Shown piece by piece: positions 9,301-18,288 of a DNA stretch of 47,853 bases. Location of the stretch: contig CALUHO010000026.1 of the NCBI GenBank assembly GCA_944320465.1, positions 1-47,853 of the forward strand, read 5' to 3'. The notes below the pieces were generated by a model. The model did no database searches. It saw only the letters and a list, made by a program, of their open reading frames with translations, and had not been told where the DNA came from. The DNA is from an uncultured Bacteroidales bacterium (lineage in GTDB: Bacteria; Bacteroidota; Bacteroidia; Bacteroidales; P3). The position numbers were made by a program, and so were the translations under genes. Within the stretch, counting starts at the first letter, position 1, and every line of letters begins with the position of its first letter.

Positions 9301-12300
9301 GTAGTCGGAGCCTAAACGGATAATCAGGTGGACATCCCCGTCCTGGACAATATCCATCTCGTTCACCTTCTCCATGTGGACGAACATTTCCACCTTCTTG
9401 AACTGCCGCATGTCGAAGGAGGTGTTCTTGTAAATCCCTTTGGCATCGCCATCCTTAAGATTCTCTACTTTCAAGCTCAAGGACTGCTCGTTCAGTTGCA
9501 CATTCCCTTGCTGGGCCGGGTCGATGACCCGTTCGATGCCCGGAGGCAGGACGTAATTGATTGGCTGACGCGCTCCGTTTTCTTCCAAGCTGACCGTGGA
9601 GACCTCGAAGATGGTAGCCGAACTGCCCGGCACGGTAGAGCCGTCGGCCTGCAAGGTATTCTCGTATTTGCGCCAATCCGAACGAACCAGATCCAAGGAA
9701 GCGAAACGCAGAATGACAGGCTCCTTGAAACCTTTCAGGAATGCACGCACGTAACGGACCGATTGCAGGTTCTGCATCTGCCCCACCACACGGTCCGGCT
9801 CTTTGACCGGAATCTTGAACTGGTACCATTTCACCCGGTCTGTCGTCCCGTCAGCCAGCTTCACGGGTGCCTCGTACATATCGGTGATATAGTTTGTCCC
9901 CACGTTCATCTCACCGGGAGCCAGATGCACCTGGTACTGGTAATAGTTCTCGGCTTCGCTCAAGGTATTGTCCTCCCCTATGTCCTCAGTATTGGGATAA
10001 TTGGTCTGCTGGGTGGGATAGGATTCCGGATTGTCTTCCGTGGAAGGAGAGTTTCCTTCCATGTTGTTGTAGGACTTGTACCTATCGGCAATCTTGGTTG
10101 AGGAATGCTCTACCGTGTCCCATACGCCCCGGCGGAAATACATGTAATCGTCCGAAGAGGGGTCGTTGTAAATCCGCTGATAAGCCTCCGCATTGACCAG
10201 ACCGGACATTTCCTGTAGGAAATTGGCAAAGAATTCCCGTTCGTATTCCGAGGAAAGACCGTCCAGACCGATATCTTGGTATCTTCGGGTAGCCGGGTCG
10301 TTATCGAAGCTGTTCACAATGGCTTGCACGGTCGGCACCCGTCCCCATTGAGTCTCTTCAACCCCTTCTCCAGCTTCGGTAGCCGCTGCCGTAGTCGGCA
10401 TCCCATGCTCGTAAGACTTTCGTCCATCACGCAATACATCTTCCGAAATGTCACCGAGATTGAAATAAAGATCCCCTCCGGAATGCCGGGGATTTCCATT
10501 CCGGCCGTCCGTCCCGATGAAAGGATCCATCATCCAGAACTCGATGTATTCCACATTGGCGGCTTCGAAATCCGTATTGTTCATCTTGCGCATGATACCG
10601 CCCCAGCGTTCTTCCGGATTCCGCAAGCTACCATCCGGATTGACCCCCTTCGAGACTGCCGTACCTCGTGCGTCAAAGTTGTAAGGACCGCGTTCGGAGG
10701 GATAAAAAGCCAGATTGAGGACTGTCAAGGCTTGCGCTTCCGTGGAAGACAACTGGCGGTTCGGGAACACTTCATTGACCATGACCCGCCGGGTATAATG
10801 GTAAGACAAATCTTCATCATTGATATTGGAAGGCCGGCCGCTGCTGTAAAAGATAGGATCCACGGAATACCAAGCTAATTTGGCCCGGTTCATACCGGTT
10901 TCCAAGCCGCTGGCATACTGGTCGGCCGATTCGGGGAACAGGTCGTTCTGCTTCTGCGGCGTGCTGGCCAAATACCACGCATAAGGCTCTTTCAGATTGA
11001 TAGTACTCTTGCTTCCTTCAAAATCATCAATATACGTGATCCCTTCCCGGCCGATAGCCCGTGAATGCCCTGGCAGGAAATGCGCGAATTCCCCGTACAA
11101 GGAAATTCGCGACGGGGTCTTGCTATCTTCGAATGGCAGAATGAAATCCACGGCTTTGGTCAACCAGCGGCTTTCCCTGTCATAGGAAGCGTCAAAGCCG
11201 TAAATGGTATTGGAAATCGGTTCTTCCCCGTAATTCACCTTCTGGGTCAAAGAACTTTGGTGCAAGTTCATCAATGTAGCCCCCACATAGAAATCCTGAT
11301 CAAAGAAGTGTTCCACCCTCAACCCCATCATCCGCTTGGTAAGCAAGCTGTTGGACATGTTTTCTGTCTGGATGTTGATAGGCACGCCCGAATTCAGGAC
11401 CCCTTGATTGATAATCTGGACAATACCTGCCGAATAATTGACGGTATAGTCTTCGTTTTCCACCAAAGGCGTGTTGCCGGCCATGACTTTGACAGAACCT
11501 TCGGGCAGATTGTATACCCCCAGATTGATTTCGCTCCCGCCGGACGACTTGTAGCTTCCTACGAATGAATACTTGTTCTTTTCCGTATATTGCTGGGCTT
11601 CTGTCTTGGTCAAACGGTACAATTCATCATAACGGTATTCCTGCGCCAAATTACTGTCCAAACCTGCCAAAGCGAACATCTTGGGCAAGTCGCTACCGAA
11701 AGGTTCGGGCCAAGGAAGAAACACCAAGCCTTGGTTTCCTTGCACGTAACCGGCCCCGGTAGCCGCCCCGTCAATATAGTCGAACATACCATCCGGATTC
11801 TCGTTCTGGCGCTGGTCCAAACGGTCCAGACCGAACAACTGGATCAAAGGCATCCCGCTGGCCGTGGGGAAATAACCGGCCGGAACACCCCGGTCGTTGC
11901 CAGAATACATGATATTGAAGCGGAAATCCTCCGAACTGAGCTGGTAGGTGTTGAGGGAGTAGACGTTCTTCATCATCAAGTCCCAAAGCGGGGAATTGGT
12001 ATTCAACACTGATGATTTCAGCAATTTAACCACCAAGACATCCGGGTCGTTGATACCTTGGTCGGAAAGTTCCCCGACTTGGTACACGGTATTGTCGCCC
12101 ACAATCTGGTACTGATAAGCAACTGCCAAGACCTGATCCGTATTAAGACCTTGGTTCAAGGAGATGAAACCTAACTGTGGATTCAAGGTATACTCGCTTG
12201 GATCCAGCCGCCGTGCGCTTTCCACCTTTTCGAATTCCCTGCCATTGGTATAGCCATTGTTTGAAAGATACTGGCTCACCGTATTCAAGTTGCGCATGGC

Positions 12301-13608
12301 ACTTTTAGAAAACCGGCTAAGCAAGGAATTCGACCTGTCTTGATCCGGATACTGCGACATTACCGGCCTCCGCAAGCTTGCATCCATCGGGTCAGCTTCA
12401 GCCAAGTCGGTAAAGGCCACAATGTTACGGTTGTTTTCCACCGGCGACCCCACATTGGTGACCCAGACTTCGATTTTGGTAATCGTGATGCGGCTGTTGA
12501 CTAAAGGCAGCTGAGCCAGAGCTTCATGGTAATGATCCCGGAAATACTGCGCAAGGAAGAAGTGCCGGTTCTCTTCGTAGTCGTCCGCCTTTATATCGAA
12601 CTCAGTGCTCTGCGCCCCGCCCTGCACTTGGATGCTGGTGCTTTCGGAGCGCTGTTCTGAAAATACACCGGTAACGTATGTCTTGCCAAATTGAAGTTTG
12701 GCCTTGATACCGAAAAGTTCCTGCACCCCGTTAATCAAGGTGGTATTCAGCGGGAAATCCACGTTACCGGCACTTATGCTCTTGATGATCTCGTCCTCGT
12801 CCCCTTCGTATTCCAGCTTGAATTTGTTATCGAACTGGAACATGGCTTCTGTGTTATAGCTTACATTGAACTTGACCTTCTCGGCAATCGATGCGTTCAG
12901 GTTCAAATTGATATCGGGCGCGAAATCGAACGAAAACGTCTTGCGGTGACGTATGTCCAAAGAGGGGTCGTCCCGCCGGGTTCCGACCAAAGCGAATTCC
13001 AAGCCCAAGGTTCCATTCAAGTCTATCTTGATTAATTCGCTAAGCCGGTTCAAAAAATTGGTATTGATATCCAATCCGGGAATCAAGCCTTCCAATCCGG
13101 ATGCCGCTGTGGGCGTATAAGCTGCCTTCGTTTTCCAATAATCTTTTACCGACTTGTCCATGTCGTACTCCATGTACTCGGCAAGGCTCATGCTACGGCG
13201 CGACAATTCGATATCGCCGATTTTGCGGATCAGGACATACTCTCCGGTAGCCGGGTCGAAAACCACATTCTCCTGAATCCGATCCTGAAAATAGAGGCTC
13301 TTGCCTTCAGGCAGATCTTCTCCTGGCCCTGCCTGAGGTATGGAATAGTGCAAGGAATCATCTTGAGAAGAAGAAAACGAAGCTTCAGGCGCGGCCGCAG
13401 CCGGATAGGTACTTTCAGGGATAGCCGATGCCGGTCCGTAGTAGGCATCGTACATCATCCTCGCCACACCGGGCATCTCCGCCCATGCGGGCAGCAAGGG
13501 AGATAAGGGCCGGTACGCCATGGAGCGGGCATACGATTGCGTCAATCCCGATGAAAGGACCATGATGCCCAATGCTATCAGGATGCCATAAAACCAATAT
13601 TTTAACAT
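6304..13608 (-). CDS. sprA: SprA/Sov, type IX secretion outer-membrane translocon
   Basis: A 2434-residue protein, the size expected of SprA/Sov, the giant outer-membrane beta-barrel through which type IX secretion substrates cross. It starts with a hydrophobic signal (YWFYGILIALGIMVLSSG). It has typical SprA content: an early region (LNGTLGLEFALVGTRRDDP, then VKFNVSYNTEAMFQFDNKF), a middle region (GREGITYIDDFEGSKSTIN, FYPSERGPYNFDARG), many Asn/Tyr-rich amphipathic strands, and an aromatic C-terminal end (GGVSLTYKFTE). It follows ruvA on the same strand with a 184-bp gap; sprA next to ruvA is, as I recall, a recurring Bacteroidota arrangement. Type IX secretion is needed for export of CTD-bearing proteins and, in gliding species, motility. 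No frameshift was seen. Confidence 0.95.
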   Translation of the reverse strand: MLKYWFYGILIALGIMVLSSGLTQSYARSMAYRPLSPLLPAWAEMPGVARMMYDAYYGPASAIPESTYPAAAAPEASFSSSQDDSLHYSIPQAGPGEDLPEGKSLYFQDRIQENVVFDPATGEYVLIRKIGDIELSRRSMSLAEYMEYDMDKSVKDYWKTKAAYTPTAASGLEGLIPGLDINTNFLNRLSELIKIDLNGTLGLEFALVGTRRDDPSLDIRHRKTFSFDFAPDINLNLNASIAEKVKFNVSYNTEAMFQFDNKFKLEYEGDEDEIIKSISAGNVDFPLNTTLINGVQELFGIKAKLQFGKTYVTGVFSEQRSESTSIQVQGGAQSTEFDIKADDYEENRHFFLAQYFRDHYHEALAQLPLVNSRITITKIEVWVTNVGSPVENNRNIVAFTDLAEADPMDASLRRPVMSQYPDQDRSNSLLSRFSKSAMRNLNTVSQYLSNNGYTNGREFEKVESARRLDPSEYTLNPQLGFISLNQGLNTDQVLAVAYQYQIVGDNTVYQVGELSDQGINDPDVLVVKLLKSSVLNTNSPLWDLMMKNVYSLNTYQLSSEDFRFNIMYSGNDRGVPAGYFPTASGMPLIQLFGLDRLDQRQNENPDGMFDYIDGAATGAGYVQGNQGLVFLPWPEPFGSDLPKMFALAGLDSNLAQEYRYDELYRLTKTEAQQYTEKNKYSFVGSYKSSGGSEINLGVYNLPEGSVKVMAGNTPLVENEDYTVNYSAGIVQIINQGVLNSGVPINIQTENMSNSLLTKRMMGLRVEHFFDQDFYVGATLMNLHQSSLTQKVNYGEEPISNTIYGFDASYDRESRWLTKAVDFILPFEDSKTPSRISLYGEFAHFLPGHSRAIGREGITYIDDFEGSKSTINLKEPYAWYLASTPQKQNDLFPESADQYASGLETGMNRAKLAWYSVDPIFYSSGRPSNINDEDLSYHYTRRVMVNEVFPNRQLSSTEAQALTVLNLAFYPSERGPYNFDARGTAVSKGVNPDGSLRNPEERWGGIMRKMNNTDFEAANVEYIEFWMMDPFIGTDGRNGNPRHSGGDLYFNLGDISEDVLRDGRKSYEHGMPTTAAATEAGEGVEETQWGRVPTVQAIVNSFDNDPATRRYQDIGLDGLSSEYEREFFANFLQEMSGLVNAEAYQRIYNDPSSDDYMYFRRGVWDTVEHSSTKIADRYKSYNNMEGNSPSTEDNPESYPTQQTNYPNTEDIGEDNTLSEAENYYQYQVHLAPGEMNVGTNYITDMYEAPVKLADGTTDRVKWYQFKIPVKEPDRVVGQMQNLQSVRYVRAFLKGFKEPVILRFASLDLVRSDWRKYENTLQADGSTVPGSSATIFEVSTVSLEENGARQPINYVLPPGIERVIDPAQQGNVQLNEQSLSLKVENLKDGDAKGIYKNTSFDMRQFKKVEMFVHMEKVNEMDIVQDGDVHLIIRLGSDYNDNYYEYEIPLSYTEWGQNTRNAVWPDANKVEIDLAELVNVKEERNAAVSSGTISYRDVYTKVIGKATYSVRGTPSISTVDALMIGLRNPEDDGRDKSVEVWVNEFSLNEFKKEGGVAATARAQATLGDLGSISVAGSFTQANFGQIEQKLTELSQDNVGSFDLAVDLELGRFVPEKVGLKVPVHYDLSTTVSNPKYNPLDPDVLTKNALETYQTEEEKKEFKKSVQDYTIRQNVNFMNVRKERTNSEKTPQFWDIENFNVSYAYSTVEHRDADMEYDNQVIHRGGFGYDYSTSAKYFEPLAQTKMAESPWAAILTDFNVNYIPNMFSFNMELEREYAESKMRNKNPEWDIIMPETVYKRFDWSRNYAFRYDITKSLSLDYTANANSYLNEPYGRINTRNKRDSVWRSFWGGGEMNNYDQSLRFTYTLPINKIPALDWIEGSAAYEALYRWEGGAVATRDRLGNTISNSMNLSANGSANLVNLYNKIPFLKKINDGNQRRRNTRSNSVMVRSAQQRQGEEEEKKENTAFETIYKGFIRFLMMVRDANISWSRNAGTTLPGFMPQPDLFGVNFSHNAPGAGFALFGSQADIRQKAALNGWLSKDSLLTQPYYNQFSESVEAQVSLEPFRDFRVTVNFGYNRTENNSSYYTYNSGLGEFTETNPSLMGSYNVTNVMIGTAFRKLDDDYWDETFQDFLDSRLIIAERLAEQKQQNTPGYDASVRVWDTASNSMYPQGFKSNNQDVMIPALIAAYTGRDPSKVSLSALDKFPMPNWSVTYSGLTRIKGMRKVFKNFSISHAYSSSYTVGSYTNNLLYVDALDYMQNMDENENFRSQYIMEGIVLSEQFSPLIKLSMTFVNDLSFNFEYRQSRQIGLSFVNNQLTEMRTKEWVIGAGYRIKNVGFKVNSGGASKRRVSSDIVLRADLSIRDNLRLLRRIDQGINTPSEGAVITSINIYAEYEITRQITARVFYDMTLNKPYIANQFYNTNGRGGVSLTYKFTE

Positions 13609-13792
13609 GTCTGCAATTTCAAATTAGTATATTGGGGCGCAGCAACCGGTTACATTCAGCCTCACTGCTTTCAAGGTCGGCCTCGGTCACGTAACGAAGA
13701 CTACCTTATCGATTCTCTCGGCAATTCCGGCTTGTCCGTCCTAACACTCCAACCCAGAATGCAACGGATTGCATCGTCGCACCCTTGACATC
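13609..13792. other. Gap between ruvA and sprA, no feature recognised
   Basis: This 184-bp gap lies between the ruvA stop and the sprA start on the same strand. I see no ORF, no clear promoter pair and no strong terminator. It may be an untranslated leader of a ruvA-sprA transcript. Confidence 0.4.
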
Positions 13793-14380
13793 CTATAGCA
13801 TCCGCAATGCTTGTTTGATTATATCTTCCGTGTTCAAATCTGGATTCTTGGCCTGCAAAGCATCCACTGCCTTTTCAACAGCCGTCTTGGCAAAGCCCAG
13901 TGTGACCAAAGCGGCTACCGCTTCTTGACGCTCTTCCGACAACTCCGGCAGGAATGATGCCGATTCGGCTGCAAGGCCAGTCTTCCCTACTTTATCCCGC
14001 AAATCGACAATCAGCCGTTGGGCGGTTTTCAGGCCGATTCCCTTGACCGACTGTATCCGCTTTGCATCCCCGTCCAGAATCGCTTTGACCGTGGTTTCAG
14101 GACTAAGGGTAGATAGGATGACCCGTGCCATGTTTGCTCCAACGCCGGATACTGATATCAGCAACAAGAACAGCTCTTTCTCTTTCTTGTCTGCAAAACC
14201 GAAAAGAGTCAACGCATCTTCGCGCACAGCCTGGTATATCCATAACCTGACCGTTTCTTTGTCTTTGATTTTCGTATATGTGTGAAGCGAGATATTCACC
14301 TCGTAGCCCACGCCTCCGCAATCTACCGTCACACTGGCCGGATTCTGCTCTGTGATTCTACCCTCTAAATATGCGTACAT
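13793..14380 (-). CDS. ruvA: Holliday junction branch migration protein RuvA
   Basis: A 195-residue protein of normal RuvA length. RuvA tetramers bind four-way junctions and load the RuvB helicase motor during recombinational repair. The N-terminal OB-fold is clear (MYAYLEGRITEQNPASVTVD, then GVGYEVNISLHTY). Helix-hairpin-helix segments follow (LISVSGVGANMARVILS, then IQSVKGIGLKTAQRLIVDL). The C-terminal RuvB-contact domain is present (EAVAALVTLGFAKTAVEKAV). ruvB and ruvC are not in the window. It lies upstream of sprA on the same strand. The upstream side holds mobile repeats, and no clear promoter was found. Confidence 0.97.
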   Translation of the reverse strand: MYAYLEGRITEQNPASVTVDCGGVGYEVNISLHTYTKIKDKETVRLWIYQAVREDALTLFGFADKKEKELFLLLISVSGVGANMARVILSTLSPETTVKAILDGDAKRIQSVKGIGLKTAQRLIVDLRDKVGKTGLAAESASFLPELSEERQEAVAALVTLGFAKTAVEKAVDALQAKNPDLNTEDIIKQALRML

Positions 14381-14628
14381 TCCTAAGTATTACAAAACCG
14401 TTGCAAGGATCATCCAAAGGACAGATTCCAGCCCGGCTTCCGTGATACATTCGTAAACAAGCAGGCAAATATATCGGATTGCCTGCAAAATTCCAAAAAG
14501 AAAAACAGGCCAAAGGGTATTTCTTATCCACAAATTCCCGATATCCGTCCTCTAAAAGTCCTTAATGCGAAAGATTCCGCAAAGTGGATAACTCGTTTCC
14601 CTTTGCGCAGAAGATTTCCTGAAAATAA

Positions 14629-14832
14629 GAAGCTGTTTAAAATTTTTTACAATCCTGAAAAGGCTGGATTTTCAGGAACCGGGTTCAGGATTTTGTTTGC
14701 CCATCGGGGGCTATTTCGGGTCTGGCTTGCGTTTTTCACGTCAGATAGCTTGGCTATCCTCCTTTGAAAAACGCGGCGCCATTCCTCGAAATCCCCTCCC
14801 GATGGCCTAAACAAATAAATTTAAACAGCTTC
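14629..14832. repeat. Family B repeat, copy 1 (204 bp)
   Basis: The ends are GAAGCTGTTTAAA and its complement, flanked by TAA on both sides, a 3-bp target duplication. The interior folds on itself: GCCCATCGGGGGCTATTT pairs imperfectly with the complement found near 14800, and GCGTTTTTCA...TTTGAAAAACGC forms an inner stem. A second copy at 25064 is close in sequence apart from a variable patch near the left end. There is no ORF. A 3-bp TNA-type duplication is known for some IS5-group elements, so a related transposase elsewhere in the genome is possible. Confidence 0.85.
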
Positions 14833-14839
14833 TAAAAAA

Positions 14840-14937
14840 GAGGGTGGCCCAAAAGATGATTTTCCGACAAAGAATCCTCGATAGGACACATTCCAGCGTG
14901 GATTCTCTTTTGGAAAGCCGACTTTTGGGTCACCCTC
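14840..14937. repeat. 98-bp inverted-repeat element (family C)
   Basis: The left end GAGGGTGGCCCAAAAG and the right end (complement reads GAGGGTGACCCAAAAG) differ at one base in 16, and similarity continues inward in patches. It lies 7 bp from the family B copy, within the 600-bp gap between the M16 peptidase stop and ruvA. No coding potential. Such ends are common among insertion sequences; this is probably a deletion derivative or miniature element. It could also serve as a stem-loop terminator for the M16 gene, whose stop is 41 bp upstream in transcript order. Confidence 0.7.
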
Positions 14938-14977
14938 AAATTACTGCCCGTAGATGGAACGGGAAGAATCTGCATTC

Positions 14978-17845
14978 CTATTCCATTTCGGCAGGATCAG
15001 GCCCCAGCACCACTTTCGTATACACCATCTTGCCAAAATACTTCCTGACCACTTTGCGAATCAAGTCCGGGGTCATGCTTTCAGCCAATTTTTCCTGCGA
15101 TTCAGTGGTATACAAACTCAATGGCGTGCCATCCCAGTCCACGTCCTGCAGCACACTCAGCCAGAAATTGTTTTTCTGGATGGAATTTTCAAAATTCCGC
15201 TTATGCAGCTCCTGCACTTTTGCCACATCGCCTGCAAGCGGACCTTCTTTCATGATGCTTTCCATTTCGGCGAATACGGCCATTGCCAAGGAATCCGCCC
15301 GGTTCGGGTCGCAACCGAACATGACGGTAAATTCCACCTCGGCCTTGGGAAAATGGGATATCGACATTTCAATCATCGGAGAATAAACGCCGCCCATTTT
15401 TTCACGGATGGTTTCAAGCATTTTTATTTCCATGATATCCTTGAAATAAGTCAAGGCTTCACGCTCCTTCATGTTATCCCACTTGATGGCGGAACGGAAC
15501 ACGATGCCGGCCATGCCCTGTTCGTCCGAGCCTTTTTCCACCTTGATATCGACGGTCTTCTTGTTCATTGGAACAGAACGGTCCACCCAAGCCGGTTCGC
15601 TGCCCTTGGAAGGAAGAGAGCCGATATAAGTTTCAAGCATGGAAAGAAATTCGTCATCAATATCGAAGTTGCCCACCATATAATACCGGAAAGCTCCCGG
15701 ATCAGCCACTTGGCTGCAATAGAAATCATAAACCTTGTTGCTGTCTACCGAATTGAGTTGTGCCATTGTCGGAATCACAATCATGCGCGGGTCATGGTTT
15801 GAATACACCTTGGCCAGCGTGTCCATGAAGAAGATCATAGGATTGTTGACAAGGAAACGCATCTGGGCTTTCATCTTTGAAAGGAACGATTCCGTAGCAC
15901 GACCATCCTTGCGAGGCTGGGTCATGGACAAGTAATTCAGTTGCAGCATGGTTTCAAAATCCTTCACGCTGCTGGAGCCTCTTGCCTGAACGGTCAGGTC
16001 GCCCATATCCAACGAATAGCTCACGGTCTTGCCTGTCAGCTGCTTGTCCAATTCGGTCTTGTCGAATTTGCCTAGCCCGGACTCTCCTTGGATCATGCCT
16101 GCAAACATCGCGCTTATGTAGTCGGCATCATCCGCCGTCGAAATCCCTCCCGGAGCATAGGCCGACATCAAAATTTCATCATTCTGCAACTCCGTCGGCA
16201 TCAGCGTGACCATAATGCCGTTGGACAATCGCACCTTTGTCACTCCCATCACCGTGTCTTCAGCCACGATTTCGGCACCCGCGGCCGGCTTCGGTTCCAA
16301 TTCCAACAAAGGTTCCATGCTCACCCTGTCCACATAAGGGTCCACTTTCTCATTGCGGGATTCCGAATAAATTGAAGCCAATTCGGCTTCGTCCGGCACG
16401 CTCACGTCATCCTTGTCCGGCGCATTGACAATAACCAGCATGTTATCGTCGGTAATCTGATTCTGGATATAGCGGCTCACTTCATCCACGCTGATGCCCG
16501 GCAACAAAGCCTGTACCAAGGCTGCTTCTATTTCTATGCCCGGTTCGGCATCGCCATGCAGAAAATGGTTCACATAGGCCGATGCCAATTGGGGGGAAAG
16601 CCTGTTCTGGGCTTCATTCAGCTGGTTTTGCAACATGGAAAGAACCGATTGCTTGGCCCTGTCCAATTCGGTATTCACAAAACCGTACTGATCCACGCGG
16701 GCTATTTCCTGCAACATCAACCGGAAGGTTTCTCCGATTTGGCCGGGTTTAGTCATCGCGCTGACAGCCAATATATCGGTCTTGCGAACCAAGTTGCCTT
16801 CTCCCATATTGATCATCACGGCCGGGCAAGCCGGATCCTGGGTCAGTTCGCTCAGACGGCTATTGAACATGTAAGACCCCAGAATGCTCAGCAAATGCTC
16901 GCGGTAATCGCCCACGGTCTTCATGGCCTTGCTCGGGTGCTTGATATACACTTCAATCAGAGAAGAAGTAGCTTCCTTGTCGGTAGCCACGGTAAAAATC
17001 GGTTCGGCATTATCCGGAATCTCCACGTATTCGCGAGCCTTTTCATTGTCCGGATTGCGAAGCTTGCCGAAATGCTTTTTCACCATCTGCTCGGCATAGT
17101 CCGGATCGACATTTCCCACCACGATTACCGCCTGCAAGTCAGGACGATAAAAATCCTTATAGAACTGCCGGATATATTCAGGCTTGAAGGTTTTCAAATT
17201 CTCAATCGTGCCAATCGGCAAGCGTTCGGAATAAAGGGAATTACCAAAGATGACCGGAAAAATCTTTTTACGCATGCGATCCTGGGCACCCAAGCCCATG
17301 CGCCATTCTTCAATGATTACACCTCGCTCGTCTTCAATGGCTTGAGTTTCCATACTGGCCTGATGCGCCCAGTCTTCCAAGACTTGGAAGCCACTTTCCA
17401 GCATCCCTTCCTTGTCGGTTGGAATCTCAAGCATGTAGACTGTCTCGTCAAAGGAGGTGTATGCGTTGATATCGCCGCCGAAACGAACCCCTGTTTTCTG
17501 CAAGAAGTCCACCAACTCGTTTTTGGGGAAATTCTTGGTGCCGTTGAACAACATGTGTTCGGTAAAATGAGCCAGACCGCGCTGTTCTTCCGTCTCGCAG
17601 ATGGATCCGGCATTGACTGCCAGCTGAAGCATGACCCGGTTTTCGGGCTTGGCATTCTGCCGGATATAATAGGTAAGCCCGTTTTCCAGTTTCCCGTATC
17701 GGACCTGCGGATCCATAGGCAGCTCTTCGGCCATCGGGTCTGGCGCAGCTTCCATTACCGTATCGGAAACGGCCTGTCCTTGCACAGGAAGTAATCCCGT
17801 GAACGATAAAATGGCAAACATGCCTGTCAAGAAATTCTTTTTCAT
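14978..17845 (-). CDS. M16 family zinc metallopeptidase, two-domain, exported
   Basis: A 955-residue protein with a signal peptide (KKNFLTGMFAILSFTGLLPV, cleavage near VQGQA). The first M16 unit carries the inverted zinc motif HFTEH in RGLAHFTEHMLFNGTKNF, with a further conserved acidic segment downstream (AIEDERGVIIEEWRMG). The second half (from VRLSNGIMVTLMPTELQN) is the inactive M16 partner domain, giving the clamp architecture of pitrilysin-type proteases. It is predicted to degrade short peptides in the periplasm. A promoter-like set (TTG-N20-TATCTTTG) lies upstream at 17925-17955 and is repeated twice further out. The gene stands alone; downstream are repeats C and B before ruvA. Confidence 0.92.
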   Translation of the reverse strand: MKKNFLTGMFAILSFTGLLPVQGQAVSDTVMEAAPDPMAEELPMDPQVRYGKLENGLTYYIRQNAKPENRVMLQLAVNAGSICETEEQRGLAHFTEHMLFNGTKNFPKNELVDFLQKTGVRFGGDINAYTSFDETVYMLEIPTDKEGMLESGFQVLEDWAHQASMETQAIEDERGVIIEEWRMGLGAQDRMRKKIFPVIFGNSLYSERLPIGTIENLKTFKPEYIRQFYKDFYRPDLQAVIVVGNVDPDYAEQMVKKHFGKLRNPDNEKAREYVEIPDNAEPIFTVATDKEATSSLIEVYIKHPSKAMKTVGDYREHLLSILGSYMFNSRLSELTQDPACPAVMINMGEGNLVRKTDILAVSAMTKPGQIGETFRLMLQEIARVDQYGFVNTELDRAKQSVLSMLQNQLNEAQNRLSPQLASAYVNHFLHGDAEPGIEIEAALVQALLPGISVDEVSRYIQNQITDDNMLVIVNAPDKDDVSVPDEAELASIYSESRNEKVDPYVDRVSMEPLLELEPKPAAGAEIVAEDTVMGVTKVRLSNGIMVTLMPTELQNDEILMSAYAPGGISTADDADYISAMFAGMIQGESGLGKFDKTELDKQLTGKTVSYSLDMGDLTVQARGSSSVKDFETMLQLNYLSMTQPRKDGRATESFLSKMKAQMRFLVNNPMIFFMDTLAKVYSNHDPRMIVIPTMAQLNSVDSNKVYDFYCSQVADPGAFRYYMVGNFDIDDEFLSMLETYIGSLPSKGSEPAWVDRSVPMNKKTVDIKVEKGSDEQGMAGIVFRSAIKWDNMKEREALTYFKDIMEIKMLETIREKMGGVYSPMIEMSISHFPKAEVEFTVMFGCDPNRADSLAMAVFAEMESIMKEGPLAGDVAKVQELHKRNFENSIQKNNFWLSVLQDVDWDGTPLSLYTTESQEKLAESMTPDLIRKVVRKYFGKMVYTKVVLGPDPAEME

Positions 17846-17924
17846 ATCGATGTTTTTTTTATTTCATTGTTTCACAAAGCCTGCGATGCCGAATTATGGC
17901 AAATCAGACAGACCGGCAAACCGG

Positions 17925-18248
17925 CAAAGATAGTGAAAGGTGAGAGCAATGCCAACAAACTTGTTTGGTTGGTATTGCCGAACCGCATCCTATCTTCGAT
18001 GCGAAGCACTCAAAGATAGCGAAAGGTGAGAGCAATGCCAACAAACTTGTTTGGTTGGTATTGCCGAACCGCATCCTATCTTCGATGCAAAGCACTCAAA
18101 GATAGCGAAAGTCGAGAGCAATGCCAACAAGCTCGTTTGCTCTGCTCTCGACTTTCACTATCGTTGGCTGACGCCGAAGATAGGATGCGTCTCGGCAAAG
18201 CAAATCGAGCAAGCTCGTTTGCTCTGCTCTCGACTTTCACTATCTTTG
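17925..18248. promoter_or_regulatory. Repeat array carrying multiple divergent promoter-like motifs
   Basis: Two 86-bp direct repeats (17925-18010 and 18011-18096) and a rearranged third segment, followed by inverted copies, separate the M16 peptidase from the kinase gene. Each unit holds a leftward TTG-N20-TATCTTTG pair (-7 boxes at 17925-17932, 18011-18018 and 18097-18104). Rightward pairs with exactly 19-bp spacing end in TATCTTCG (17991, 18077), TATCGTTG (18159) and TATCTTTG (18241-18248). This matches the Bacteroidota TTTG/TAnnTTTG consensus. The outermost right pair would start RNA about 35 bp before the kinase ATG. The two array ends are near-perfect inverted copies of each other over 24 bp. 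Confidence 0.7.
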
Positions 18249-18288
18249 CTCTTTCTTCCCTTCCAAAAGGAAGATTTAACCTCCAGAT

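Noticed and set aside
9328..10101. 257-codon open frame on the plus strand
   Set aside because: It is antisense inside sprA, which is continuous and recognisable over its full length.
17925..18248. CRISPR array
   Set aside because: The repeats are 86 bp and directly abutting, with no spacers between them, and no cas genes are present; the promoter motifs explain the structure better.
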